DNA of 64,000 nt, taken from NCBI RefSeq assembly GCF_020731285.1, contig NZ_JAJFOW010000008.1:124001-188000 (forward strand). Direction: 5' to 3'. Each line of letters begins with the position of its first letter. The stretch's first letter is position 1. The notes below the pieces were generated by a model that ran no database searches, was not told the DNA's origin, and worked only from the letters and a program-made list of their open reading frames with translations. The DNA comes from Cohnella baijiui. GTDB taxonomy: Bacteria; Bacillota; Bacilli; Paenibacillales; Paenibacillaceae. Positions 51,749 through 59,933 of this stretch are shown here, in pieces. A program made the translations under genes and the position numbers.

Positions 51749-52278
51749 GAGAGCACCTCCTTCAGGCTTTGCTCGACTTTTTCCCGGGCGCGGTGCAGCC
51801 GGGATTTCACCGTTCCCGGAGCAACGTTCAGCAGCTTCGCCATCTCTTCCGTCGACAGCTCGTACCGGATATCGAGCACCAATGCTTCCCGGTATTTGTC
51901 AGGCAGCTTCATAATCACATCCCAGATATCGTCTACGTAACGGGTTTCCATATATTCGCTCTCCGCCGATCGGCCGGTTTGGGCGGACGTTATCGATGCG
52001 AACAAGTTCACCTTGCGGAAAAAGGCGGAGCGCTTGTAGCTGAACGCGGTGTTTCTCGTAATCGTCAGCAGCCAGGTTTTCAACGAAGATTGTCCCCGGA
52101 ACGATTCGATGCGATAGTAGGCTTTGATAAACACATCCTGCGTGATATCGTCCGCAAGCTCCCTGTTCTTGGTCAGAAAATAGGCGTAATTCCAAATATC
52201 GCTGCCAAATTCATTCATCACGTGCTGCAAGGACGCCTCGTCCATCGTCGTGACGTTTTTTAGAAATTCGTGCTCCAC
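51745..52278 (-). CDS. ECF-type RNA polymerase sigma factor (SigV/SigW-like)
   Basis: This 177-residue sigma factor has region 2 with IWNYAYFLTKNRELADDITQ, VFIKAYYRIESFRGQSSLKT and WLLTITRNTAFSYKRS, and region 4 with LPDKYREALVLDIRYELSTE and MAKLLNVAPGTVKSRLHRAR. A GTG at 52278 is chosen because GAGGTGA is 5 bases upstream; a TTG at 52296 has no site. It is coupled to the membrane protein gene at 51748, its likely anti-sigma factor. The controlled genes are unknown. Confidence 0.9.
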   Translation of the reverse strand: MEHEFLKNVTTMDEASLQHVMNEFGSDIWNYAYFLTKNRELADDITQDVFIKAYYRIESFRGQSSLKTWLLTITRNTAFSYKRSAFFRKVNLFASITSAQTGRSAESEYMETRYVDDIWDVIMKLPDKYREALVLDIRYELSTEEMAKLLNVAPGTVKSRLHRAREKVEQSLKEVLS

Positions 52279-52381
52279 CACGTTCACCTCGAACAATTAG
52301 ACTCAAGCGGCCAACGTTTGGTTCCCAATTTCACCATATTTGTTTTAGAAATGATTGCAATCCCCGGAAAGGGCCAAATAA

Positions 52382-52408
52382 AGAGAGCCTGCATGGCGCA
52401 GGCTCTCT
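52382..52408 (-). terminator. Intrinsic terminator of the 52434 acetyltransferase gene
   Basis: An 11-bp stem (52382-52392 with 52398-52408) and a 5-base loop are followed on the minus strand by TTTATTT. Confidence 0.8.
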
Positions 52409-52433
52409 CTTCATTGGAGAATATAGTCCGGGG

Positions 52434-53024
52434 TTACTTTTCATCGCGCGAACGTTCATAAAGGCTTCGGAACTCGTCCTCCAATATCGCCATCAAGATC
52501 ATATCGTGAAACTTTCCTTCCGAATAAAGGGCGTCTCGCTGTACCCCTTCTCTTAGAAATCCGATCTTCTCGTAAACGTGGATCGCGCGCGGATTAAAGG
52601 CATACACGCCCAATTCGATGCGATGCAGCTTCAGCTCTTCAAAGCCGTACCGAAGCATCTCGATAAGCGCTTGCGTTCCATAGCCCTTCCCGCGGTGATT
52701 CGTTCCCTGGATGCCGATGCGGATATTCGCTCTGCGGTTGATTGGGTCGATTTCGTTTAATACGACTTCGCCCAGCAGCTCGTTCGTTTGTTTCAGCACG
52801 ATCAAAAAATCGACGCGATCGCGGCTTGGAACGCCGATTTTGCGAATCCATGCTTCGATTTCATCGCGGGTAAATTCGTTTTGCGACCCTGTCAGCCGTA
52901 TCATCTCGGGGTCTTGCAAAAAGGCAAAGTAATCATCCAGATCGGAGTCTCGAGGGAATCTCAACAATAAATCCCGGCTCTCGAATTGCATAGCGGCGGA
53001 TAGTTCCGGCCCAGGGTTGGTCAT
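52434..53024 (-). CDS. GNAT-family acetyltransferase (RimJ/RimL type)
   Basis: This 196-residue enzyme has DLLLRFPRDSDLDDYFAFLQ, ELLGEVVLNEIDPINRRANI, the acetyl-CoA loop IGIQGTNHRGKGYGTQALIE and the C-terminal RIELGVYAFNPRAIHVYEKI followed by GFLREGVQRDALYSEG. These are RimJ/RimL hallmarks, so it may acetylate a ribosomal protein N-terminus or a small amine. AAAGGAG precedes the ATG. It is monocistronic. Confidence 0.92.
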   Translation of the reverse strand: MTNPGPELSAAMQFESRDLLLRFPRDSDLDDYFAFLQDPEMIRLTGSQNEFTRDEIEAWIRKIGVPSRDRVDFLIVLKQTNELLGEVVLNEIDPINRRANIRIGIQGTNHRGKGYGTQALIEMLRYGFEELKLHRIELGVYAFNPRAIHVYEKIGFLREGVQRDALYSEGKFHDMILMAILEDEFRSLYERSRDEK

Positions 53025-53055
53025 CTTCGGTTTCTCCTTTAAAAAACTACGGCGC

Positions 53056-54207
53056 TTAGGCGTGCTCCTGTTTGGCTTGCCGCTCTTTGAAAATCATTTT
53101 GAGCAAAAACGGCGTAATCAAAGTCGTCAAGATCACCACGATTACCAATACCGTAAAATACTTTTGGTGCAGAAGTCCGCTTTCCAGGCCGATGGTCGCG
53201 ATGATCAAGGCTACCTCCCCGCGAGACACCATTCCCGATCCGATCCCGATCGAGGATCGCATTGAAAACCCCGTCAGTTTGGCTCCCAATCCCGCGCCTA
53301 CCAATTTGGTTACGACCGCTACGACGGTCAGAACGGCGATGAGCCCTACATGCTCTCCCAACCCTTCGAAGGATACGGAGAAGCCGACGCTAACGAAAAA
53401 AATCGGCACGAAAATGGCATAGGCGATCGGTTCCAGCTTATGCTCCACTTCCAGTTTATACGAGGTTTGCGAAATCGCCAAGCCTGCTGCAAACGCGCCG
53501 ATGATGCCCGCGACGCCAAACTCTTCGGCGACGAAGGCCAGAAAAAAGCAAACGATCAAGCCGGCGCTGATGACCGACTCCGTCACCCGAAGCGGCGCCA
53601 GCCATTTCATGAGCCACTTTGCGCCTTTCCAGATCATGAACCCGGCGATCACGAAGAAGATGAATTTCTTGCTGATGACTAACGCCAAATTGACTTCTTC
53701 CCCGCCGAACAGGCTGACGACGAACGCAAGCAGAACGACCACGAGAATGTCGTCGAGGATTGCCGCGCCTAGAATAGTCGTGCTCTCTCGGCTTTTCAAC
53801 ATATTCAATTCCTTTAGCGATTGCACGGAAATGCTGACGGACGTGGCGGACAGCAGCAAACCCAAAAAGATGGCGTGCGAGGTCTCCATTCCGATGGCTG
53901 CACCGACCAAATATCCGCCCAAAAAGGGGAGGATTATGCCCCCTAAAGCGACGGCGGTCGAAGATTTGAACGAGCGTCTGAGTTCGTTGATGTCGGTCTC
54001 CAGTCCGGCCATAAACATCAACAGCAATACGCCGATTTGGCTCAGCTCCTCCATGATTTCCGAGCTGCCGATCCAGCCCAGCATAGCCGGACCGATCACA
54101 ACCCCGACGATCAGTTTGCCGACGACGGCAGGTTGTCCCAAACGGACGGAGAGATCTCCGGCAAGCTTGGTTGCAAGCAAAATAATGAGAATTGACAAAA
54201 AAAACAT
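53056..54207 (-). CDS. Cation/proton antiporter, CPA2 family (KefB/GerN-like)
   Basis: This 383-residue membrane protein has about 12-13 helices. Conserved CPA2 features are GQPAVVGKLIVGVVIGPAML, LLLMFMAGLETDINELRRSF, SATSVSISVQ, the ion-site region AILDDILVVVLLAFV (Asp pair) and GMVSRGEVALIIATIGLESG. No TrkA-N domain is attached. It would exchange Na+ or K+ for protons. ATG 54207 follows AAAAGGAGG. A terminator lies just upstream (54253-54291), so expression may be set by read-through. Confidence 0.92.
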   Translation of the reverse strand: MFFLSILIILLATKLAGDLSVRLGQPAVVGKLIVGVVIGPAMLGWIGSSEIMEELSQIGVLLLMFMAGLETDINELRRSFKSSTAVALGGIILPFLGGYLVGAAIGMETSHAIFLGLLLSATSVSISVQSLKELNMLKSRESTTILGAAILDDILVVVLLAFVVSLFGGEEVNLALVISKKFIFFVIAGFMIWKGAKWLMKWLAPLRVTESVISAGLIVCFFLAFVAEEFGVAGIIGAFAAGLAISQTSYKLEVEHKLEPIAYAIFVPIFFVSVGFSVSFEGLGEHVGLIAVLTVVAVVTKLVGAGLGAKLTGFSMRSSIGIGSGMVSRGEVALIIATIGLESGLLHQKYFTVLVIVVILTTLITPFLLKMIFKERQAKQEHA

Positions 54208-54252
54208 AGAGTACCTCCTTTTAGGTGGGAAAATAACGATGTAGATGAAGCC

Positions 54253-54291
54253 TAAAAAAGACAAAAAGGAGCCTGCGGTGTGCAGGCTCCT
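54253..54291 (-). terminator. Intrinsic terminator in front of the antiporter gene
   Basis: A 10-bp stem (54267-54276 with 54282-54291) and a 5-base loop are followed on the minus strand by TTTTTGTCTTTTTT. It ends 46 bases before the antiporter ATG, and no complete minus-strand gene lies directly upstream. It is either the end of the small frame at 54306 or an attenuator of the antiporter. Confidence 0.75.
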
Positions 54292-54305
54292 CCGGTAACA
54301 ACAGT

Positions 54306-54389
54306 TTATCCAATTGTTTGGCTCTTCATTCCATTATCATATATTCGGCAAGCTTTCGCAAGTTGCGCGATACAAGGTTCGCTCATCAT
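54306..54389 (-). CDS. Possible 27-residue peptide upstream of the antiporter
   Basis: The minus-strand frame MMSEPCIAQLAKACRIYDNG, then MKSQTIG, starts at 54389 with AAGGGAT 6 bases upstream, stops at 54306 and is followed after 15 bases by a strong terminator. It could be a leader peptide, a small protein or a gene relic. The sequence from LAKACRIYDNGM resembles the first helices of a helix-turn-helix but is too short to assign. Confidence 0.35.
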   Translation of the reverse strand: MMSEPCIAQLAKACRIYDNGMKSQTIG

Positions 54390-54611
54390 GATACAGATCC
54401 CTTGACCGTTTTTACCGATCCGGAAAAATAAATGCTTTCAAGAGGAGAAACCGGCTTTGGCCGTTCTTCCTCAGACCTGTCCTCTTGTCCTTTAACCGAA
54501 CATTCTTCGCGGTATCTTCCTTCTTCGAGCTTCAAGTCGATGAAATCGACGACCTGCTGAAACGAGGCGATTTGGCGGACGACATTTTCGCGTTCGAAGC
54601 AAGGACGCGAG

Positions 54612-54990
54612 ATGCATTATGAACTGATGACGGTCGTTCCGTATTTCGTACTCATGGAAATCAAGGATCTTTTAAAAAGCGGCCGCTTCAAAACGGTGAT
54701 CAACACCTCGTCTTCGGCTCTCAAATTCACGAAAACGTTGAGTATTGAAACGCTGAAGCGGCCCCAAACGTTCCGCAAGCTGCTTGGCCCTTTCGCGGCC
54801 TCGAAGCTGGCGCTTTCGCTTTGGACGCAGGCCATCGCGCCGCAGCTTGCCGAAGAAGGCATTCGGATCCGAAGTGTGGATCCGGGCGGCAACAATACGC
54901 TTCGAAAAGGAAAACGAAGCGGTCTTCCCCCCTTGATCAAATTGTTGATGATGCTGGTTCGCAAATATGCATTGACACGTATATTCCGTA
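54612..54990 (+). pseudogene. SDR-family oxidoreductase relic (C-terminal half)
   Basis: The frame reads as the second half of a short-chain dehydrogenase: VINTSSSALKF (catalytic Ser strand), LGPFAASKLALSLWTQAIAP, where the catalytic Tyr is Phe, LAEEGIRIRSVDPGGNNTLR and LPPLIKLLMMLVRKY. The N-terminal Rossmann half is missing and the frame runs past its natural end. Upstream bases 54300-54611 hold no complete gene, only coding-like scraps on the plus strand near 54500. Confidence 0.65.
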
Positions 54991-55059
54991 TGAGGTATAT
55001 TAAATCAAGCAGCAGGACGCGCGCCTGTACGCAAACTAAAGGACGAGGTGACCTCATTC

Positions 55060-55476
55060 ATGGCTTACCAATCGACGCATACGTTTTTCAACTTGCCGGT
55101 AAAAGATTTGAACCGCACGAAGCAATTCTTTGACAGCATCGGCTTCGAATTCAATCCCCAATTCTCCGACGAGAAATCGGCCTGCATGGTGATCAACGAC
55201 AATACGTTTGTTCAACTGCACACGGAGTCGTATTTCCAGACGTTCATTAACAAGCCGGTAGCCGATGTCGCCAGCGCCGCAAGCGGCATTATCGCGCTCT
55301 CGGCCGACAGCAGAGCGCATGTGGACGAACTCGCCGACAAGGCGTTGGCTGCGGGAGGCAAGACGTCCAAAGAACCGGCCGACCATGGCTTCATGTACGT
55401 CAGAAGCTTCGAGGATCTGAACGGGCATTTGTGGGAAATTGCCTATATGGATATGAGCGCAATGCCGCAGGCGTAA
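55060..55476 (+). CDS. VOC superfamily protein (glyoxalase/bleomycin-resistance type)
   Basis: This 138-residue protein has two VOC modules: THTFFNLPVKDLNRTKQFFD, FDSIGFEFNPQFSDEKS, CMVINDNTFVQLHTESYF, then SRAHVDELADKALAAGGK and the final FEDLNGHLWEIAYMD. Conserved His and Glu at strand ends could bind metal. It resembles lactoylglutathione-lyase-like proteins of unknown ligand. GAGGTGA lies 8 bases before ATG 55060. Confidence 0.9.
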   Translation: MAYQSTHTFFNLPVKDLNRTKQFFDSIGFEFNPQFSDEKSACMVINDNTFVQLHTESYFQTFINKPVADVASAASGIIALSADSRAHVDELADKALAAGGKTSKEPADHGFMYVRSFEDLNGHLWEIAYMDMSAMPQA

Positions 55477-55510
55477 GCTTGAACGCCAAAGCTATTGATT
55501 TGATTCCGAG

Positions 55511-55559
55511 AACGGCGACAGCCATGGACGAGAAGTTCATGGCTGTCGCCGTTTTTCTT
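55511..55559 (+). terminator. Intrinsic terminator of the 55060 VOC gene
   Basis: A perfect 16-bp stem (55511-55526 with 55538-55553) and an 11-base loop are followed by TTTCTTC. Confidence 0.9.
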
Positions 55560-55576
55560 CCAGACGGTGATCAGGC

Positions 55577-55800
55577 TTACGGATATACGGTGACAATAAT
55601 GCCATCCCTGTTGTCTCCCGATACGTCGTAATGGCGGCCGCTCGGCACTTCGACTTCCGCGTTGCCGGAAAACTGGAAGTAAGTCGTCTCGTGAGGATGC
55701 CATCATACCGTTTCCGAAATCGTTTTTTGCGTCTTTCCATCTTTTCACAAAATCTCAAAATAGTCGACCGAGACCGCGTTTAGGTTGCGCTGGTGATTAT
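55577..55800 (-). pseudogene. Relic of a secreted protein C-terminus
   Basis: Continuous minus-strand coding sequence reads NLNAVSVDYFEIL, then after a stop DGKTQKTISETV, then after a second stop HPHETTYFQFSGNAEVEVPS and GDNRDGIIVTVYP before a third stop at 55577. All parts are in one frame, so point mutations made two internal stops. The strand-rich pattern is like the end of an extracellular carbohydrate-binding or beta-sandwich module. The start of the gene is lost under the GNAT gene at 55797. Confidence 0.5.
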
Positions 55801-56312
55801 TCTCCTTCTCGAAGACGGGTTCGCGGTTCGTCGAATTCTCGGATATACCACGCGTCGCATGCATAATGTTCGGAGCCGCCCAGCGGCGCTTCCAACCGCC
55901 GAAAGCCGTTTTTCGCATAGAATCGGTTCGCCGCTTGCATCGTTTGCAAGGTTTCGAGGTAGCAAGCTTGATAACGCCGTTGCGCAAACCGAAGCGCCGT
56001 CCGCAGCAGCTCGGCCGCGATACCCCGCCCCCTTGCTTCCGGAAGCAGATACATCTTTTGCAGCTCGCAAATCTTCTCCACAGGGGAACCGAATTCCGCG
56101 ATCCCGCATCCGCCATGCAGTTTGCCACTTTCGTCGAAAGCCACCCAATAGGCCCTGCCCGGCACGCTATAAAAATCGGATAGACGGCTTAAGCTTGCGT
56201 CCTCCCATGCCAATCCCGGGCGATCGCCCCCGAACTCGATCAAGATTTGCCGAATGATCGCTTCCATGCCGCGGTTATCTTCGGCTTGAATGGTCCTTAG
56301 GTTGATCTGCAT
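55797..56312 (-). CDS. GNAT-family acetyltransferase
   Basis: This 171-residue enzyme has the N-terminal strand INLRTIQAEDNRGMEAIIRQ, HGGCGIAEFGSP, the strand ICELQKMYLLPEARGRGIAA (acetyl-CoA loop R-G-R-G-I-A) and the C-terminal CYLETLQTMQAANRFYAKNG followed by FRRLEAPLG. It resembles PhnO-like N-acetyltransferases. AAGGAGA precedes the ATG. Its last codons overlap the relic at 55577. Confidence 0.9.
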   Translation of the reverse strand: MQINLRTIQAEDNRGMEAIIRQILIEFGGDRPGLAWEDASLSRLSDFYSVPGRAYWVAFDESGKLHGGCGIAEFGSPVEKICELQKMYLLPEARGRGIAAELLRTALRFAQRRYQACYLETLQTMQAANRFYAKNGFRRLEAPLGGSEHYACDAWYIREFDEPRTRLREGE

Positions 56313-56369
56313 CTTCGTCTCCTTCCGACTCCGTATATCCTGTATTCGATCCTACCAGATCAGTGGAGC

Positions 56370-56404
56370 CGAATAAAACCCCTAGCGTCAAGTCGCTAGG
56401 GGTT
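56370..56404 (-). terminator. Intrinsic terminator of the DJ-1/PfpI gene
   Basis: An 11-bp stem (56377-56387 with 56394-56404) and a 6-base loop are followed on the minus strand by TTATTC. Confidence 0.85.
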
Positions 56405-56411
56405 CGGGGCA

Positions 56412-57197
56412 TCACTTTTTCTTGGCGTTAAAGTCGATCGGCGCCATGCCTTCCGCGCGCCATACCGTACCTCTTTTCTCGTACTCGAACAGGTTTTCGA
56501 CCGCGTTCGCGATCGGCGCCCCCAATTCCCGCTCCACCAAATACAAGGAAACGTCCAGCCCCGAGGTAACGCCGCCCCCGGTCACCAAACGAGGTTGATC
56601 TTCGACGACTCTGGCAGGGACCGTTTTGGCGCCCATCGCTTTGAGCGCGTCCATGCCGATCTGATTGGTAACGGCATACCGATCTTTCAGCAGCCCCTTC
56701 ATCCCCAGCAGCAAGGAACCGCCGCAAACGGTGGCCACCGTGACTTTCTCGTTGCTCATGGCTTTTTGGATCATGTCCGGCAAGCCCGTCTTCATGGTTC
56801 GCGCCAAAATATTCGGAATGGCGTCCGCCGAATCGCCACCCGGCTTGCCCGAAGCTCCGGGCACGACGATGATTCCCGGTCGATTCGGGTCCAAGACGGC
56901 TTGCGCATCGAGCGCGGGCCCGTTCAAACCGCTCGGGACGGAGCGCTTGCCTTCCGCGGATACCAATTCCACCGTCAAGGCGCCTCCCGAATACATGCCT
57001 GCGGCCGCGAATACTTCGTACGGCGCCAACGCGTCCAGCAGATCGAAGCCGTCAAACAATACGATTTGCACGTGCGTCGGTTGGCTTTCAGGCGTCTTTT
57101 GCTTCGGGTCGGCTTCTTTCGTTTTCGCGCTTACCGTAGGGACGACTAGCGTAAGTATGAGTGCGAGCGACATGAACAATTTGAGAAGTCGATTCAT
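56412..57197 (-). CDS. Secreted DJ-1/PfpI family protein
   Basis: This 261-residue protein has an N-terminal signal peptide (MNRLLKLFMSLALILTLVVP, cleavage near VSA) and then a DJ-1/PfpI domain: VQIVLFDGFDLLDALAPYEV, GIIVVPGASGKPGGDS, and the nucleophile elbow VTVATVCGGSLLLG with Cys at about 165, followed by VTGGGVTSGLDVSLYLVE. Most family members are cytoplasmic; this one is exported. It may be a deglycase, isonitrile hydratase-like enzyme or chaperone. ATG 57197 is preferred for its signal peptide; AAAGGAAA lies upstream. Confidence 0.87.
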   Translation of the reverse strand: MNRLLKLFMSLALILTLVVPTVSAKTKEADPKQKTPESQPTHVQIVLFDGFDLLDALAPYEVFAAAGMYSGGALTVELVSAEGKRSVPSGLNGPALDAQAVLDPNRPGIIVVPGASGKPGGDSADAIPNILARTMKTGLPDMIQKAMSNEKVTVATVCGGSLLLGMKGLLKDRYAVTNQIGMDALKAMGAKTVPARVVEDQPRLVTGGGVTSGLDVSLYLVERELGAPIANAVENLFEYEKRGTVWRAEGMAPIDFNAKKK

Positions 57198-57419
57198 TTG
57201 GATCTCATTTCCTTTCCCTTGTTGTGATGAGAACGCAAGCCTGCCTGTGCCTCCCTTCTCGCTTCCGCGGTCCGTATTCGCCTTCGATCTTATCAAAGGA
57301 AAATCTCGAATCTCGCTGTAAAAGCATCACAATCGGAGCAACAACTTGTCACAAAACAAAATCCGGCGCAGAAGGTATAATAGAGGGAACCTTCGCGTGC
57401 GCGGAAAGGCGGTGCGGCC

Positions 57420-58283
57420 ATGAGAACGTGGAACGACATCGATCCGGAACCTGGACTGACCGTGGAAGAATGGACGCCCCAGCCCTATCCCGAGCCTTTC
57501 CATTGGCATGCGGAACTGGAGATCGGCTGCTGTTTGTCGGGCAAGGGGCTGTTTCATTTCGGGGACAAAACCTTCGAGGTCGGTCCGGGAGACATATTCG
57601 TCGTCAACAATCTCGAGCGCCATATCGCGCAGTCGGACGAGCATGATCCCAGCCGGTATGCCTTTGTGTTCTTCGATCCGGCCATGCTGCTGAAAGAAAA
57701 CCGGGACCTGCTGCTTCCGTTTCTGTATCATCCGCCCCGTTTTACGAACCGGATTCCGGCTTCGGATACGGCGGCGTCCCGGATTGGCAAGCTCGTCATC
57801 GCGCTGCTTGAAGAGCAGAACGAACGGAAACCGGGCTACTTGACGATGATGCGCAGCCTTTTGGTCGAGATTTGCGTACTGCTTTTTCGTCACTATGGCG
57901 ACGCCTTGCCAACGGCCGATCTGACGGGGGCTTACGCGCGCTACGAGCGGATTCAGCCCGCGCTTGCTTACATGAAGCGGCATTTCAGAGAAGATCTGCA
58001 GGTGGCGGACATCGCCTCGATCATGCGTCTCAGCCCTTCCCGGGCGGCGCACGTGTTCGCGGAATCCGTCGGAGAAGGCTTCAAGGAGCATTTGCTTCAG
58101 CTCAGAATCAACGAAGCGAAACGGCTGCTCGCCCAAACGCGGCTCTCCGTCATCGAGGTATGCCTGCAGAGCGGCTTTCAAAGCGTCACGCCGTTCTACC
58201 GCGCATTTCGCCGGATTGTCGGTCATACGCCGCAAGCGTACCGGGAGATGACCGGCATTCTCGGAATCGCCCACTCGGAATAG
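57420..58283 (+). CDS. AraC-family transcriptional regulator
   Basis: This 287-residue regulator has an N-terminal cupin (about 15-110) with PFHWHAELEIGCCLSGKG and GPGDIFVVNNLERH, and a C-terminal helix-turn-helix pair (about 185-280) with VADIASIMRLSPSRAAHVFA and LQSGFQSVTPFYRAFRRIVG. It probably senses a sugar. A TATAAT box lies at 57376-57381. It is followed in the same direction, after 135 bases, by an ADP-ribosylglycohydrolase family gene, a likely target. Confidence 0.9.
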   Translation: MRTWNDIDPEPGLTVEEWTPQPYPEPFHWHAELEIGCCLSGKGLFHFGDKTFEVGPGDIFVVNNLERHIAQSDEHDPSRYAFVFFDPAMLLKENRDLLLPFLYHPPRFTNRIPASDTAASRIGKLVIALLEEQNERKPGYLTMMRSLLVEICVLLFRHYGDALPTADLTGAYARYERIQPALAYMKRHFREDLQVADIASIMRLSPSRAAHVFAESVGEGFKEHLLQLRINEAKRLLAQTRLSVIEVCLQSGFQSVTPFYRAFRRIVGHTPQAYREMTGILGIAHSE

Positions 58284-58418
58284 CCGATTTTGGCAATCGG
58301 CGAGCGGATAATGGCAAGACGGGCCGATGGCGTCCGGTTAAGATGGGGATGCGGTTCCTCGCCTGGCTAACCGGACGGAGAAACGACGCCCATCGAAGAA
58401 AAGGAGTGCCAAGCCGGC

Positions 58419-59792
58419 ATGAAGATCGCCAATCATGCATGGTTCCGGTATACGCCGGACCTGTACATCGAGCTTCTGCAAGCGGGTGACGAAGGGAAAA
58501 ACGTGGAGGGCTTGGAGCGGCGGATCGCCGACATCGCCGCCTTGGACGAGCGGGAACGGCTGGCGGCGGAGCTGCTGGACGACACGGAGCGGCTGCCGGT
58601 TCGGGACGGCTACGCGTACGACGAGCCGTCCGATCTGGACGGCATCCGGCTGGCACGGCCTGCCGACAGGACCGCGCCTCTCCCCTATGCAACCGGTCGC
58701 GCGGCCGTTTACGACAGCATGTACGGCGCATGGCTCGGACGCTGCGCCGGCTGTCTGCTCGGACAACCCGTCGAAGGCTGGAAACGGGAGCGGCTGACCG
58801 GCTTCCTGCGGGATTCGAACAATTACCCGATCGAGCGCTACTTGTCTTCCGACCAGCCCCAAGCGATCATCGATCGCTACGAGATCACGAATGACGGACA
58901 AGTGTATGGCAGCCCGCACCTCAATTGGATCAACAATGTCAGTCATATGGTCGAGGACGACGACACGAACTATACGATCATCGGGCTTGCGATACTCGAA
59001 AAGTACGGCTTCGATTTTTCTCCGGAAGACGTAGCGGAGTCTTGGTTGATGAATTTGCCGATTCTGCATGTCTGCACGGCGGAACGGGTGGCGTACCGGA
59101 ATCTCGTCCAACTCGTCGAGCCGCCGCGTTCCGCATCGTTCCGGAATGTATACCGGGAATGGATCGGGGCGCAGATCCGCGCGGACCTGTTCGGCTACGC
59201 GAATCCCGGCCATCCGGAGAAAGCTGCCGAGATGGCCTGGCGCGACGCTTCGATCTCCCACGTCAAGAACGGCATCTACGGCGAGATGTGGGTCGCGGCC
59301 ATGCTGGCTTCCGCCGCCGTCCATTCGGACATCGAGCGGATCATTCAGGACGGGCTGAACGAAATTCCCGCGCGCAGCCGGTTGGCCGAGGCGATCAGGG
59401 ATGTCGTCGGCTGGCGCCGAGAAGGCATCTCCTGGGAGGAAGGCATCGCTCGCATACACGAGCGGTACGACGAATACAGCAGCCATCATTGGTGCCATAC
59501 GATCTCCAACGCGATGATCGTGGCGCTGGCACTGCTCTTCGGCGAGACCGACCTCGAACGCACGATCGGCATCGCCGTGGCCGCGGCCTTCGATACGGAC
59601 TGCAACGGCGCGACCGCCGGCTCGATCGTCGGCATGATCCGGGGCGCGAAGGCGCTGCCGGAAAAGTGGACCGCCCCGCTAAACGATCTCATCAAATCCG
59701 GTGTGGACGGCTTCGGTCTCGTGCGGATTTCCGAGCTTGCCGAACGCACGGTGGCGATCATCGAGCGCAACCCCTATCTGAATCGCGAATAG
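58419..59792 (+). CDS. ADP-ribosylglycohydrolase family protein
   Basis: This 457-residue protein has the family core (about 100-450): GAWLGRCAGCLLGQPVEGW, the metal motif VEDDDTNYTIIGL, HTISNAMIVALALLFGE and the C-terminal AAFDTDCNGATAGSIVGMI with GAKALPEKW. The N-terminal ~95 residues are charged and helical, an extension not needed for catalysis. It could remove ADP-ribose or, in this family, hydrolyse other N-glycosides. AAAGGAG lies upstream. It is paired with the AraC regulator. Confidence 0.9.
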   Translation: MKIANHAWFRYTPDLYIELLQAGDEGKNVEGLERRIADIAALDERERLAAELLDDTERLPVRDGYAYDEPSDLDGIRLARPADRTAPLPYATGRAAVYDSMYGAWLGRCAGCLLGQPVEGWKRERLTGFLRDSNNYPIERYLSSDQPQAIIDRYEITNDGQVYGSPHLNWINNVSHMVEDDDTNYTIIGLAILEKYGFDFSPEDVAESWLMNLPILHVCTAERVAYRNLVQLVEPPRSASFRNVYREWIGAQIRADLFGYANPGHPEKAAEMAWRDASISHVKNGIYGEMWVAAMLASAAVHSDIERIIQDGLNEIPARSRLAEAIRDVVGWRREGISWEEGIARIHERYDEYSSHHWCHTISNAMIVALALLFGETDLERTIGIAVAAAFDTDCNGATAGSIVGMIRGAKALPEKWTAPLNDLIKSGVDGFGLVRISELAERTVAIIERNPYLNRE

Positions 59793-59799
59793 TTCGAAA

Positions 59800-59843
59800 A
59801 AGACCGCCAAGCGTCGGCCGGATAACGGCAGCTTGGCGGTCTT
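59800..59843 (+). terminator. Hairpin after the ADP-ribosylglycohydrolase gene
   Basis: A 13-bp perfect stem (59800-59812 with 59831-59843) encloses an 18-base loop, 7 bases past the stop codon. The U run is weak. Confidence 0.65.
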
Positions 59844-59933
59844 CGACTTCATCCGTAAATCGTCGAGCGCTTCATAACCGTCGCATGCCGTCGATGACGG
59901 ATCCTACGATGGTCGTGACGTTTCCGCGCCTGA

